Notes: generated from the letters alone by a model not told the origin. Counted from the first letter of the stretch, positions 7,520 through 17,136 are shown. The stretch is 64,000 bases of DNA from G963677085 sp963677085 (GCA_963677085.2 CAXXFH010000004.1:3844001-3908000); one strand, 5' to 3'. A program made the numbers and translations.

Positions 7520-9133
7520 ATGAATCCATCGTCGAAAAAACCTGAGTTTGCCGGCTTGCTGGCCAAGCTTCTTGACGAGTGCCTCTCGCGGTCCGAGTGG
7601 CGACGGCTCGAAGAGTTTCTTGTCGACGATGCTGAACTACGGCAGGTGTATTACGACCTCACAACCACCCATGCCCTGCTGAATTGGCGAACGGCTCCCG
7701 TTTGCGGCCTCCTCGACGGACCTGTCACTTCCGGCGACCCGCCGTCTGCCGCCGCCGATCGCCGGGGGCTTGTCGCGCAAGCGGTTGATGTCATGAGCTA
7801 CCGTAACCACCCGGCCCGATTCTCAATCCTCGTAGCGGCTATCAGCGTGGTTGTGTTGATCGTAGGCATGTCCTGGGTTTCGGGCGACTTCCATCGCCGT
7901 TTCATGGCGGCCAACCGTTGGACGCCTCAACCTGGTGCGCAGACTGATGGCATCGTCGCCCGACTTACGAAAGTCCACAATTGCCACTGGAAGGACAAAG
8001 CCGGCGACTTGGCCGTGGGCTCGGTGCTGAGAGCCGACGAGTCGCTTCGACTTGTGCAAGGGTTGGCGGAAATCACGTTCCAGAGTGGAGCACGCGTGGT
8101 CCTTCGCGGTCCTGCCGAATTCACGCCGCAAGGCGCTCTGCGGAGCCGACTCGAATATGGGGAGATCTCCGCTCAGGTCGACAAGACGGCCCGAGGCTTC
8201 GCGGTCGAAACCCCGCTAGCGACGATCACCGATCTTGGCACGCGGTTCGCTGCCGTCGCTACCGATGCCAGTCTCGAAGTCCACGTCCTCCAAGGCCGCG
8301 TGACCGTGGAGCCGGCACGCGAGACGAACCCAAATGCGAAGCCGCTAACGCTGCAAGCCGGCGACGCGGTCTGCTGTCAATCGGGCCAGGTGCCGCAACG
8401 TTTGGCTGCGGAACCGTCGCGATTTGTCTTCGACCTGCCCCGTTCGTCGTCGCTGAAGCGATCGGCGATTGGCATCAACTTCGTGCCCGAGGGTGCTGAC
8501 CCGTCGCTGTACGGTTCGAGTTCTTCGACTTACTGGAACCTTGCCGGCGGGATTCAAGGGGTGCTCAAGGATGGCGAGGTGCTCGATACGAACAAGCAGG
8601 TCGTCGCGGAAGCCGTCGTACAGTGGACGGCCGGAACGCGACATCCGTTGGTCAATCAGTTGAACCCCACCCATCCCGAGTTGAACGGAATGCCTTTGGC
8701 CTATTACCTCGATTGCGAAGCATCGACAGCGGAGGACGGCATTCAGGTGCGCATCGAGGTTCCGGCCGATATGGTGCCGTTTGATCTGATTGTGTTAAGC
8801 GACCGCCGCAATGCCGCTTTCGAACAACTGGCCGAACTGCGAGTTTACGAAAGCAGCGAACTGGACCCGAAGCAGCTTCGTTTCACGCATGTGGTGAAAG
8901 ACGAGCTATTGCGCAACTCGACCGGGGAATTGGCACGTTCCGCACAATCCGAGGCTGCGGGCAACATCGTACGGTTCGCCGGTTTGAATTCGTCGACCGT
9001 CCTGCTAACCGCCCACGGAACGCTTGCGGGAACACCCCGAGCACAAATCAACGCCATTCAGATTGTCCCACGGCACGCTCCCTCGCATCGCCAATCCACC
9101 GACGATTCAGCCGGTCAGCACAAGCAAGAATGA
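7520..9133 (+). CDS. FecR-domain inner-membrane protein (putative sigma regulator)
   Basis: 537 residues. The N-terminal 90 residues are soluble and include LLDECLSRSEWRRLEEFL, a zinc-less anti-sigma-like helical region. One membrane helix follows at about 101-119. A FecR-type beta domain then runs from about 150 to 270, with VVLRGPAEF, VETPLATITDLGTRFAV-like strands and VHVLQGRVTVEP. The remaining 250 residues are periplasmic and unassigned. It follows the sigma gene by 12 bp. In FecR systems the membrane protein transmits an envelope signal to its sigma factor; here that is inferred from order and domains. No TonB-dependent receptor is nearby. Confidence 0.85.
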   Translation: MNPSSKKPEFAGLLAKLLDECLSRSEWRRLEEFLVDDAELRQVYYDLTTTHALLNWRTAPVCGLLDGPVTSGDPPSAAADRRGLVAQAVDVMSYRNHPARFSILVAAISVVVLIVGMSWVSGDFHRRFMAANRWTPQPGAQTDGIVARLTKVHNCHWKDKAGDLAVGSVLRADESLRLVQGLAEITFQSGARVVLRGPAEFTPQGALRSRLEYGEISAQVDKTARGFAVETPLATITDLGTRFAAVATDASLEVHVLQGRVTVEPARETNPNAKPLTLQAGDAVCCQSGQVPQRLAAEPSRFVFDLPRSSSLKRSAIGINFVPEGADPSLYGSSSSTYWNLAGGIQGVLKDGEVLDTNKQVVAEAVVQWTAGTRHPLVNQLNPTHPELNGMPLAYYLDCEASTAEDGIQVRIEVPADMVPFDLIVLSDRRNAAFEQLAELRVYESSELDPKQLRFTHVVKDELLRNSTGELARSAQSEAAGNIVRFAGLNSSTVLLTAHGTLAGTPRAQINAIQIVPRHAPSHRQSTDDSAGQHKQE

Positions 9134-9233
9134 CCACACGTCATCAATGCCGACAAAACCCGTGAAACCGAACCATCAACCGCTGTTCACACCGTCTCTC
9201 GACACAAGTTCCTTGCACGAGGAGAAAAAGGTC

Positions 9234-10757
9234 ATGAAAGTCCGAAAGCTCAAGTGGATGCTCCGTGCAGCCAGCACGATGGTTGTGCTTATGCTAGTCG
9301 TTGCCTGCGCAGGAGAGGAAACTCGTGCCGAGGCCATCAGCATCGCGAATGCCAGTTTCGAAGCAGATGTGCTTACCGATGGCAACGGGCCGACAGGTAC
9401 CATCACCGGTTGGACGATCACCAATCCGAACGACTTGGGAACGGGGCTCAACCCGGTCTGGACCGATGCCGCACAGACGGCCGTAGCGCGGGCCCCCTTT
9501 CTCAATGCCGACAACGTGCCCGACGGCCTGCAGATTGCCTTCATCCGTCGGAATGCTTCGATCGATCAGCAACTCAGCGGCTTCGTGGTAGGGCAGGAAT
9601 ACGAGTTGTCGTTTTGGGAAAAGGCCCGCGACGGTGACAGCCATTCGGAACTGACCGTCTACCTGGAGGGCAACTCCCTGACCGACGACATCCTCGTCGC
9701 CGAACACGCCGTCAACTCGTTGGGCGACAACTTTGCCGAGATCACTGCGACGTTCATCGCCCAGGTTGAAACGTTGACGTTGAAGTTCGCCGACACTAAC
9801 GATTACGCTACGAACGATTACGACGAAAGCGTGATGCTCGACAATGTGCAGATCAACCAGGTGCCTGAGCCAGCGAGTTGGTTGCTTCTGGCCCTGGGGT
9901 TACCGGGATTGGCGCTTGCAGCGTTCGGCCGGCGGAGAAGTTCGCGCCCAATGGGCAAACGCGGGCTGGTAGCGATGCTTGGATTTGCTCTGCTTGCACT
10001 CGGCGTGGCCAAACCGGCCCAGGCCGACCTGATCGCCCATTATGGCTTCGACACGGCCGACGATGCTTCCGACGACTCGGGCAACAATCTCCACGGTACA
10101 CTCCAGGAAGGAGCCACTTCGGGCGTGGTCGATTCCGAACGGGCCACGGGCGTTCTGGAACTCGACGGCACGGCCGATTATGTGTCGGTCGCCGACGACG
10201 ATCTGCTGGACCTGACGACCAGCTTCACCCTGGCCGCTTGGATCAAAGCCGACACCGTTGCCAGCGTTCGCCACATCGTCCGCAAGTTGGTAGGAACGGC
10301 CAGTGGCGGAAGCAGCGACGTGTATATGCTGCGGTTCAACAACACCGTATTGCAGGCAATTGCCAATTCCGGTACGGCTAATGTCTCCGTCGATAGTAGT
10401 GCCGGCGCCGTGACGACCGGCGAGTGGCATTTCATAGCGACTACTTATGACTACGACACGGTTAGCGGCACGGCCAGTTTCGAATTGTTCGTCGACGACA
10501 CAACGACCCCGTTGGCGCAAAAGACTACAGCGGTTGTTCCTCGCGTTACCGACGGCGAGCTGCGCATCGGTCGCGGCGATCCGGGCGGCTACTTCGACGG
10601 TCGCATCGACGACATTTGGATCTACGACCACGCCCTCTCGGCCGACGAGCTCAACGATCTGGCGGTTCCCGAACCGGGTAGCTCTACGCTTGCCCTGTGC
10701 ACGTTGTTGGGTGTCGCGGCCTTCGGCGTTTCGAGGTGGCGTGTTCGTCACGGCTAG
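9234..10757 (+). CDS. Double PEP-CTERM protein with internal signal peptide and LamG domain
   Basis: 507 residues; the start at 9234 has GGAG 9 nt upstream. The first half has a signal peptide (WMLRAASTMVVLMLVVAC), a beta-sandwich region, then a full PEP-CTERM tail: VPEPASWLLLALGLPGLAL followed by RRRSS. With no stop in between, the frame continues at MGKRGLVAMLGFALL (ATG at 9951), which looks like a second signal peptide ending AQA. A LamG/concanavalin-like domain follows (YGFDTADDASDDSG, DGRIDDIWIYDHALS) and then a second tail, VPEPGSSTLALC, closing with basic residues. PEP-CTERM tails direct exosortase-dependent processing at the cell envelope; no exosortase is in the window. Either one fused product or two products with an internal start at 9951 are possible. 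Confidence 0.82.
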   Translation: MKVRKLKWMLRAASTMVVLMLVVACAGEETRAEAISIANASFEADVLTDGNGPTGTITGWTITNPNDLGTGLNPVWTDAAQTAVARAPFLNADNVPDGLQIAFIRRNASIDQQLSGFVVGQEYELSFWEKARDGDSHSELTVYLEGNSLTDDILVAEHAVNSLGDNFAEITATFIAQVETLTLKFADTNDYATNDYDESVMLDNVQINQVPEPASWLLLALGLPGLALAAFGRRRSSRPMGKRGLVAMLGFALLALGVAKPAQADLIAHYGFDTADDASDDSGNNLHGTLQEGATSGVVDSERATGVLELDGTADYVSVADDDLLDLTTSFTLAAWIKADTVASVRHIVRKLVGTASGGSSDVYMLRFNNTVLQAIANSGTANVSVDSSAGAVTTGEWHFIATTYDYDTVSGTASFELFVDDTTTPLAQKTTAVVPRVTDGELRIGRGDPGGYFDGRIDDIWIYDHALSADELNDLAVPEPGSSTLALCTLLGVAAFGVSRWRVRHG

Positions 10758-10800
10758 TGTAGCGTGCCAGAATCGCGGGATCGCATACCTTCGACGATCA

Positions 10801-10870
10801 TGTGTGCCACTGGCTCTGCCAGTGCCTTTGGCCGCAAGGCTCTCCGCACTGGCAGAGCCAGTGGTACACA
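10801..10870. repeat. Double-hairpin CACTGGC repeat, copy 1
   Basis: CACTGGC TCT GCCAGTG and CACTGGC AGA GCCAGTG are two hairpins that are also inverted copies of each other, so a long cruciform (TGTGTGCCACTGG with CCAGTGGTACACA) can form instead. The second copy, almost identical over 68 bases, is at 57421-57488. Confidence 0.85.
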
Positions 10871-10914
10871 TAGCGGAGAACGGGTAGAAGTAGAAAACAA
10901 TAGCGGGGTGATCT

Positions 10915-11865
10915 ATGCTACGGAGTTCCTCGGCGGGATTGTCTTCCTTGCGATCGGCGACGACTCGTTCCGTTCGGCCCGGCTTTACGTTGGTCGAACT
11001 TTTGGTCGTGATTGCGATCATCGGAATCCTCATCGCGTTGCTATTGCCGGCCGTGCAGAGTGCGCGTGAAGCGGCACGACGTATGCAATGCGGCAACAAC
11101 CTGCGCCAGTTGGGCATCGCCTTGCACAACTACCACACGGCCCACGGCAGTTTTCCCCCGGGTTGCGTGGGGCACAAGGCCGACGGCAGCTACGAGACGA
11201 CGTCGAAACGAACGCCTTTTTGCCTGTTTCTGCTTCCCCAACTGGAATTAGGTACGCGACACGAGAACTACGACTTCACGAAGCACTTCTACGAACAGGA
11301 CACGACGATTGCTTCCGCGATGCCCATGTTTCAGTGTGCAAGCGATTCGTCGGTCACCTTTCACCGCTCGTACGACGGCAAGCCGGAAATTAAGGGCAGC
11401 TACGGAATAAACTGGGGACTGAATACTTATGGCGACCAGTTAAACCAGCGGGCGCCCTTCTTCTTCGCCTACGGTGCCCGAATCGCCGACATCCGCGACG
11501 GTACGAGCAACACGCTGGCGATGATGGAGATGATCCAGGCACCCCCGCAGGCCGACACCGGTGGCGACCAACGCGGACGGCTCTGGAACGAAGATTCCAC
11601 CTGCTACCAGATCACCACGAAGCTGACACCCAACAGTTCGGCAGCCGACGTGGGGCGCTGTATCGACCAGCCGGTCGACGGCCTGCCGTGTGTCTATGCC
11701 AGCGCTTATGACGACATCTACATGGCCTCGCGCAGCCGCCATCCGGGAGGCGTGAATACGTTGCTTTGCGACGGTTCACTTCACTTCGTCAACGACTCGG
11801 TGGAACACGAGGTTTGGCAAGCCTTGAGCACCCAGGCAGGCGGTGAGGTCGTTCGTCTTCCGTAG
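10915..11865 (+). CDS. DUF1559 protein with type IV pilin-like N-terminus
   Basis: 316 residues. The N-terminus carries the prepilin cleavage/methylation motif GFTLVELLVVIAIIGIL at about residues 23-37, then the typical DUF1559 continuation REAARRMQCGNNLRQLG. The C-terminus has RHPGGVNTLLCDGSLHFV, the usual H-x-G-G motif of the family. These proteins are abundant in planctomycetes and are thought to be pseudopilin-like envelope proteins; function is not established. It sits in the sigma/FecR/PEP-CTERM cassette, 157 bp after the PEP-CTERM gene with a double-hairpin repeat between. Confidence 0.92.
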   Translation: MLRSSSAGLSSLRSATTRSVRPGFTLVELLVVIAIIGILIALLLPAVQSAREAARRMQCGNNLRQLGIALHNYHTAHGSFPPGCVGHKADGSYETTSKRTPFCLFLLPQLELGTRHENYDFTKHFYEQDTTIASAMPMFQCASDSSVTFHRSYDGKPEIKGSYGINWGLNTYGDQLNQRAPFFFAYGARIADIRDGTSNTLAMMEMIQAPPQADTGGDQRGRLWNEDSTCYQITTKLTPNSSAADVGRCIDQPVDGLPCVYASAYDDIYMASRSRHPGGVNTLLCDGSLHFVNDSVEHEVWQALSTQAGGEVVRLP

Positions 11866-11955
11866 TCCAAAAAACATCTTCTCATCAGGCGACGACCGGT
11901 GGTCGTACCGCGCGAGCTTTCTCCTCTCAACCATCGAACGAGCGCAAGAAACACT

Positions 11956-12414
11956 ATGTCTCCACGCATCTACAACACGTGCCGACTCACGGCGGCGGCC
12001 ATCGTGCTATTCTGGCTGCCAACGTTTACGATGATCGGTTGCGGGCGGTCAGGGTCTGCACGTTATGAAGTCTCGGGCACGGTGACGATCGATGGCAAGC
12101 CGTTGAATTCCGGCAGTATTTTGTTCAGCCCTCTGGGGTCGGGGCCGACCGCCGGTGGCAAGATTGCCGACGGACAGTTCTTGCTCGCCCGCGACAAGGG
12201 CCCAACGGCCGGCTCGTATCGGGTGGAAATCCTCGCCTATCAGCCCACGGGCCGTCAAATCCCCGACCCTGATTCACCCGGCAAAACCACGGAGGAGATC
12301 GGCCAAGTCATTCCTGCACGGTACAACGTGCAGAGCGAACTACGAGCCAAGATCACGGCCGCCGGCGCCAACCACTTCGAGTTTGCCACGACAGGCAAGA
12401 AAGCTCGGAAGTGA
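11956..12414 (+). CDS. Small lipoprotein with transthyretin-like fold
   Basis: 152 residues from the ATG at 11956. The signal segment ends TMIGCG, a plausible lipobox with Cys at about residue 29. The mature part YEVSGTVTIDGKPLNSGSI and the later KGPTAGSYRVEIL match the carboxypeptidase-regulatory/transthyretin-like small lipoproteins that often follow DUF1559 genes in planctomycetes. No enzymatic residues are visible. It lies 90 bp after the DUF1559 gene and probably closes this transcription unit. Confidence 0.85.
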   Translation: MSPRIYNTCRLTAAAIVLFWLPTFTMIGCGRSGSARYEVSGTVTIDGKPLNSGSILFSPLGSGPTAGGKIADGQFLLARDKGPTAGSYRVEILAYQPTGRQIPDPDSPGKTTEEIGQVIPARYNVQSELRAKITAAGANHFEFATTGKKARK

Positions 12415-12483
12415 AGCCGGAAGCTCAAGGCAACCGTCTCGTCTTCGTCAAACCAAAACATACGGGTGCCCAAGCCACGAACC

Positions 12484-13593
12484 TCACCCCAACATATTCC
12501 TCGCTCCAATCTCCAGATGCACGGCGCGTCGCCAGCGACTGGCCACGCGGCCAGCGAAATACGTGGCCAGGGCCATCAGCAACAGCACCGACAAACACCA
12601 GCCGGCCGCCGTTTGGCGGACTTCGCTCATGCCCAAGGGCATCGTCTGATGCGGTGGCGTGGCGATAGCTACCGCCGTGGCCGTGCCGTAGAGCGTCGAT
12701 ACCGCGGCAAACACGATCATCACCACCCAAACGGTGGCCCAGTCGGGACGGTTGAGCATCCAAACAACGAAAACCGTCTGTAGCAAAGCCAGCAACACGA
12801 CCGCCCGAGCCCAGCCGGGAGCCGCTTCAAGATTGAGATGCCCCAGACGGACGACCGGAGCCAGGCTGAACAACACGGCCGCAAGCAACAGCAGCGTTAG
12901 CCATTTGACGGTGGCAATTCGCCCCGGATCGGCCCGATAGACGTCCCACGGCACGTATTGAGTTTCACGTTGCCGCCGCCGGGGAGTCTCCCGAGCAACG
13001 GCCGCCTTGTCGACCGACTCGGCGGTTTCTTCCAGTGGCTCTGACTCTCCATTGGGCGTATCGCGACGGGGGCTGTGCCGCTGTCGCTTCCGATCGCGTC
13101 GCCCCGCGCGACGTTTGTTTTCCGTAGGTGCCTGCACAGGTGGCGATTCGACGTCGGGCTTCTCCGTCGCGGGTTCCGTTTCCGATTCAGTAGAGGAGGA
13201 CGCCTCCGTGGAGGAGGTCACCGGCAGTGCCGGCGGAGTTGCTGTCGATGTCGCCGCCCGTTCTGCAGGTTCGTCGGGCACCGGCTTCTGCGGCTGCGGA
13301 TCGGCTGCTACGGGGGCCTCGGCAAGGGGTTTGGCGGTCGCCAACGCTGCGGGGGCGCGCTCAGCCTCCGATGGCTTTTTGACGGCTGTCTCCGGTGTAG
13401 CCGTGGGCTTTGCCGCTTTTTCCGTTCGATGTTTTGGCAGCGGCGGGGGCTTGCTCCGTGGCTTATCGGTGTCTTCCGATACCTCGGGTACCGAAACCAT
13501 CTGCTGGCAAACCGGGCATTGGATCTGCTGACCGGCAAATTTCCGAGCAACGCTCAGGCGATGTCCGGCGGGACAGGTGATGTGCAACGGCAT
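12484..13593 (-). CDS. Zinc-ribbon, Pro-rich multi-pass membrane protein
   Basis: 369 residues from the ATG at 13593; an in-frame ATG at 13635 would add a short hydrophobic stretch. A zinc-ribbon-like start (HITCPAGHRLSV and IQCPVCQQMV) is followed by about 170 residues of Pro/Ala/Glu/Ser low-complexity linker, then roughly four membrane helices in the last 150 residues (WLTLLLLAAVLFSLAPVV, AVVLLALLQTVFVVWML, VWVVMIVFAAVSTLYG, LSVLLLMALATYFAG). The architecture recurs in planctomycetes, but I cannot give a function. It is convergent with the preceding lipoprotein gene. Confidence 0.8.
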   Translation of the reverse strand: MPLHITCPAGHRLSVARKFAGQQIQCPVCQQMVSVPEVSEDTDKPRSKPPPLPKHRTEKAAKPTATPETAVKKPSEAERAPAALATAKPLAEAPVAADPQPQKPVPDEPAERAATSTATPPALPVTSSTEASSSTESETEPATEKPDVESPPVQAPTENKRRAGRRDRKRQRHSPRRDTPNGESEPLEETAESVDKAAVARETPRRRQRETQYVPWDVYRADPGRIATVKWLTLLLLAAVLFSLAPVVRLGHLNLEAAPGWARAVVLLALLQTVFVVWMLNRPDWATVWVVMIVFAAVSTLYGTATAVAIATPPHQTMPLGMSEVRQTAAGWCLSVLLLMALATYFAGRVASRWRRAVHLEIGARNMLG

Positions 13594-14243
13594 GGCCAGC
13601 AACAACCACGAAAAGAGGGAAAAAACGGTCGGCAATCCGGCCTCGCAACCAACTACACAGAGGGGTGCGTTGCGAGCAACTCCAGACAGGCCTAAGGTAC
13701 GGGACCGATTATGACCGACAACACTTCAGTCTGTTCGACGTGCCAGGCACGGTCAAGCCGTCGCAAAAAATCTGGATTTCGGATAGCACTTTGGATCCAA
13801 CTAGTATTACAATGCGTGATTCCCTGTTGGTCCTAACATAAGCCCTACAACGGCAAACCTACTCGAAGCCCCACAATGGGGTATCGGAGTCCGACCCACA
13901 ATCCTCGACTGCGATACGCGTAAACCCACCGCAATCGCAGTATGCCGTTTTGGGGTAGGTGGTAATCGAGGCCGACGGCTGTCGCTAGCTGGACGTGGAA
14001 AACCCGCCCTGGGTTTCGCCAAACGCGGCTGCCTCGACACCAAACGATTGACGCACATCGGAGCGAACTACACCCTCAGAGACTGCTTCCCGCATTGGCA
14101 TCACGGTTTTCTTGTACGCCGCAACGCCTGTCGAGCCCTGCATAACGCAAAGGGCGTCCTAGGACAGGCCCCGATAAAACGGCCGCAAGGTTTGCCCGCG
14201 GGATACCAGCTTCGCCAGGGTTATTGACGACCTGGAGCTACGG
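13594..14243. other. 650-bp gap without a supported gene
   Basis: Lies between divergently transcribed genes and should hold both promoters. Short open frames here show no family motif. No repeat family or RNA structure was recognised. Confidence 0.5.
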
Positions 14244-15476
14244 ATGGGAGGTCCTTCACCAAGTCCTGTCGGACAACAGTCTCGCCGCGGAGTTGGCCGC
14301 CGGTGCCGGCGAGCTTGCGCCGTGGCGCAAGAGTTCGACAGTTCGGCATCCGCCCCCACCCGTTTGCCACGGCGCGTTTTCCATTTCCGCAAGGACCGCT
14401 GGATCGGCGTCGCGTTGATCGTTGTCTTAACGACCCTGGTAAGTGTAGGGCTCTGGAAAACCACCGTCCATGGTAGCCGACGTTCGGTAGCCGTGATGCG
14501 TCCTTGCAGGGCCGTGATGGGAACCGATTGCGGAATGGCGGCTGTCGTACCGTTTGAGGACCGCACGGAAGCCAAGCAAACGCTCCGCAAGGCCGAAGCC
14601 GTATTGCGTTCGGTCGAGGCGCGGATGAGCACCTGGATCGCCCGCTCGGAGTTGGGCCACTTCAATGCCGCGGCAGCCGGACGAGAAATCCCGCTCGCCG
14701 ACGAAACCATCTACATGCTCCGTTCTTCGCAGCAGATGTACGAGCAGACCGACGGGGCGTTCGACGTTACCTGCCGACCGTTGATCGAACTCTGGCGTAA
14801 CGCAGGCAAGCGGAACCGTGCCCCTTCGGTGCTAGAACTCCAACAAGCCCGAGCCAGCTCGAACTGGGCCCTGATCGAGTTGACCAGCCACGGAGTGACT
14901 AAGCGGCGTTCTTCCGTTCGCGTCGATTTGGGCGGAATTGCCAAGGGTTATGCCATCGATTGCGCGTTGGACGCGATTCAGCAGTCGGGCGCGAAGGGGG
15001 GGGTAGTCGACGTGGGCGGCGATTTAGCCTGTTTCGGCAGCCCGCCGGACGGCAACCTGTGGCCGGTCGACATCGTCCATCCCAAACGTCCTCAACAACC
15101 GATCGAACTGCGGCTGGCCGAAGGCGCCGTCTGCACGAGCGGCAATTACGCCCGTTTCGTGGAAATTGGTGGTCGGCGCTATAGTCACATCGTCGATCCG
15201 CGCACGGGCGAGGCGGCCAACTGGATCGCTTCGGCCACGGTATCTGCCCCCACGGCCATGGAGGCCGACGCTTGGGCCACGGCCTTGAGTGTGTTGGGCC
15301 CCGACGGCTTCGAACGGTTACCCGCCGGCATCGAAGCGCTCGTCGTTTTGGACACCAGCACCGACTATCGATTACACTGTACCGAGGGGTTCGTGGAACT
15401 CCTGGCCGATCCCACGGCGGAAAAGCTGCACGTGGTGAAGATCGGCGGTACCAACGAATCGGTGGTTATTCAGTAG
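14244..15476 (+). CDS. apbE: FAD:protein FMN transferase (ApbE family)
   Basis: 410 residues from the ATG at 14244; an in-frame GTG at 14322 would give a shorter and more usual N-terminus. One membrane anchor, WIGVALIVVLTTLVSVGLW, lies at about residues 53-71. The ApbE core follows: MGTDCGM, then VDLGGIAKGYAID, VVDVGGDLAC, YSHIVDPRTG and DAWATALSVLG, which together form the FAD- and Mg-binding site. ApbE enzymes attach FMN to Thr/Ser of flavoproteins such as NqrC/RnfG. No such target is in this window, so the client is unknown. The anchor is a plain helix rather than the more common lipobox. Confidence 0.93.
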   Translation: MGGPSPSPVGQQSRRGVGRRCRRACAVAQEFDSSASAPTRLPRRVFHFRKDRWIGVALIVVLTTLVSVGLWKTTVHGSRRSVAVMRPCRAVMGTDCGMAAVVPFEDRTEAKQTLRKAEAVLRSVEARMSTWIARSELGHFNAAAAGREIPLADETIYMLRSSQQMYEQTDGAFDVTCRPLIELWRNAGKRNRAPSVLELQQARASSNWALIELTSHGVTKRRSSVRVDLGGIAKGYAIDCALDAIQQSGAKGGVVDVGGDLACFGSPPDGNLWPVDIVHPKRPQQPIELRLAEGAVCTSGNYARFVEIGGRRYSHIVDPRTGEAANWIASATVSAPTAMEADAWATALSVLGPDGFERLPAGIEALVVLDTSTDYRLHCTEGFVELLADPTAEKLHVVKIGGTNESVVIQ

Positions 15477-15504
15477 CGGCAGCCGTTTGTTGTTGTCGTC
15501 TGAC

Positions 15505-15567
15505 GGGTGCCACGGGCAGCTTGCATGCCCGTGTTCGGCACTGGCTGACAAGCAGCTAGTGGCACCC
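15505..15567. repeat. Nested palindrome GGGTGCCAC...GTGGCACCC
   Basis: Outer 9-bp arms at 15505-15513 and 15559-15567 enclose an inner hairpin CACGGGCA/TGCCCGTG (15512-15534). Shares the GGTGCCA core with the other palindrome families of this window. A further degenerate palindrome lies near 15640-15680. Confidence 0.65.
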
Positions 15568-15711
15568 ACTTCGAAAAGGTTTCGAATTTCGGCCATTTGT
15601 GTTTTGCATTTGTTCCGGATTTCGTGCTTTGAATTTACCCCAGCATGCCCACGTTGTCGTGGGGATGGCACCCGTGCTTGGAACACAAGCTACTGGAGAT
15701 TGGTGTCTGCT

Positions 15712-17136
15712 ATGGATAATGCTATTCGGCGTCGTCACTTCTTGAAGACTTCCACCGCATTGGCAGCCGGGTTGTCTGGATCGACATTGACGTTCGCAGC
15801 CGCCGACACGCTGCGGGACACCAGTTTTCCGCAAAGCCGAATCTACCGCGAACCGGTCCGCGATGTGCCTGTCGTCGATGAAGCCGACGTTGTGGTCTGC
15901 GGTGCCGGACCGGCTGGCGTAACGGCTGCCATCGCCGCCGCCCGAGCCGGTGCCAAAACGCGATTGATCGAAGTGAACGGCTGCCTTGGTGGTGTATGGA
16001 CGTCGGGACTGCTGTGCTGGATTCTCGACGCCGGCAACAAGCGGGGCATCATGCCCGAGATGATCAAGCGGCTGCATGACCGCGGCGTCCACAAGCAATA
16101 CGGCGGAGCCCACGGCTACGACGTCGAACAGATGAAATTTCTCCTGGAGGAGATGTGCCGCGAGGCGGGCGTCGACATTCGACTGCACACCTGTGTGGTC
16201 GGCGCCGCGCGCCACGAGCGTCGGATGAAATTGGCGATTACTGAGTCGAAGTCGGGCCGCGAGGCCTTCGCCGGCAAGGTGTTCGTCGATGCCAGCGGCG
16301 ACGGCGACCTGGCCGCTCGGGCAGGGTGCGGTTTCGACGTCGGGCATCCCGAAACGGGACAGTGCCAGCCGATGAGTGTGATCGTGCTGCTCGGTGGGCT
16401 GGATCCCAACGCGGTCGCCCCGTTCGTCCGTGGGCTAGCCGAACCCAAGGGCCACGGCAACCCGAAGAAGAACCTGCTCGAAGAAATGCGGCGGGCCGGT
16501 GTGGAACCGTCGTACATGGCGCCGACGATGTTCTACCACTGCGAAGGGTTATTTTGCATGATGGCCAACCACGAGTACGGCGTATCGGCCACCAATGCCG
16601 ACGACATTACCGCCGCCTCGATCCGCGGTCGGGCGGAAGTTCATCGGCTGGTCGACGCACTGCGTTCGCTGGGCGGACCGTGGAAGAATGTGCAAATCGT
16701 CGTCTCGCCCGAGTACATCGGGGTGCGCGAGGGACGGCGGATCCACGGATTGTACGAAGTGACGGTCGACGATCTCATCCAAGGTGCCCGACACGAAGAC
16801 GGCGTCTGCCGTGTGAAATTTGGAGTCGACATTCACTCGATCGACCCGAAGCACAGCAAGGCCATCGTAACCGACGGCATCAAGGCCAAGGCCTACGACA
16901 TCCCCTTGCGGGCGTTGATCGCCAAAGATGTCGACGGCCTGATGATGGCCGGCCGCTGCATCAGCGGCGACTTCGTGGCCCACTCCAGCTATCGGGTAAC
17001 GGGCGATTCCGTGGTGCTCGGCGAAGCGGCCGGGATTGCCGCCGCCCTGGCCGCCAAGCAGGGATGTTTACCCCAGGACATTCCATTCGCCGAGGTGCAG
17101 AAGTCCCTAAAGGGAGCGGTGGTTATTAGTGGGTAG
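15712..17136 (+). CDS. Tat-exported FAD-dependent oxidoreductase
   Basis: 474 residues from the ATG at 15712; the upstream extension of the frame is repeat DNA. The N-terminus RRRHFLKTSTALAAGLSG is a Tat signal. The FAD-binding Rossmann motif is VVVCGAGPAGVTAAIAAARAG, followed by LIEVNGCLGGVWTSGLL, a signature of the FAD_oxidored family. VDASGDGDLAARAGC and GRCISGDFVAHSSYRV near the C-terminus complete the flavin site. Substrate unknown; many planctomycete paralogs sit with glycan or sulfatase genes, but none are adjacent here. Confidence 0.9.
   Translation: MDNAIRRRHFLKTSTALAAGLSGSTLTFAAADTLRDTSFPQSRIYREPVRDVPVVDEADVVVCGAGPAGVTAAIAAARAGAKTRLIEVNGCLGGVWTSGLLCWILDAGNKRGIMPEMIKRLHDRGVHKQYGGAHGYDVEQMKFLLEEMCREAGVDIRLHTCVVGAARHERRMKLAITESKSGREAFAGKVFVDASGDGDLAARAGCGFDVGHPETGQCQPMSVIVLLGGLDPNAVAPFVRGLAEPKGHGNPKKNLLEEMRRAGVEPSYMAPTMFYHCEGLFCMMANHEYGVSATNADDITAASIRGRAEVHRLVDALRSLGGPWKNVQIVVSPEYIGVREGRRIHGLYEVTVDDLIQGARHEDGVCRVKFGVDIHSIDPKHSKAIVTDGIKAKAYDIPLRALIAKDVDGLMMAGRCISGDFVAHSSYRVTGDSVVLGEAAGIAAALAAKQGCLPQDIPFAEVQKSLKGAVVISG

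Noticed and set aside
9900..11129. Minus-strand open frame of 409 codons antisense to the PEP-CTERM and DUF1559 genes
   Set aside because: No recognisable family and no ribosome site; the plus-strand genes have clear motifs.
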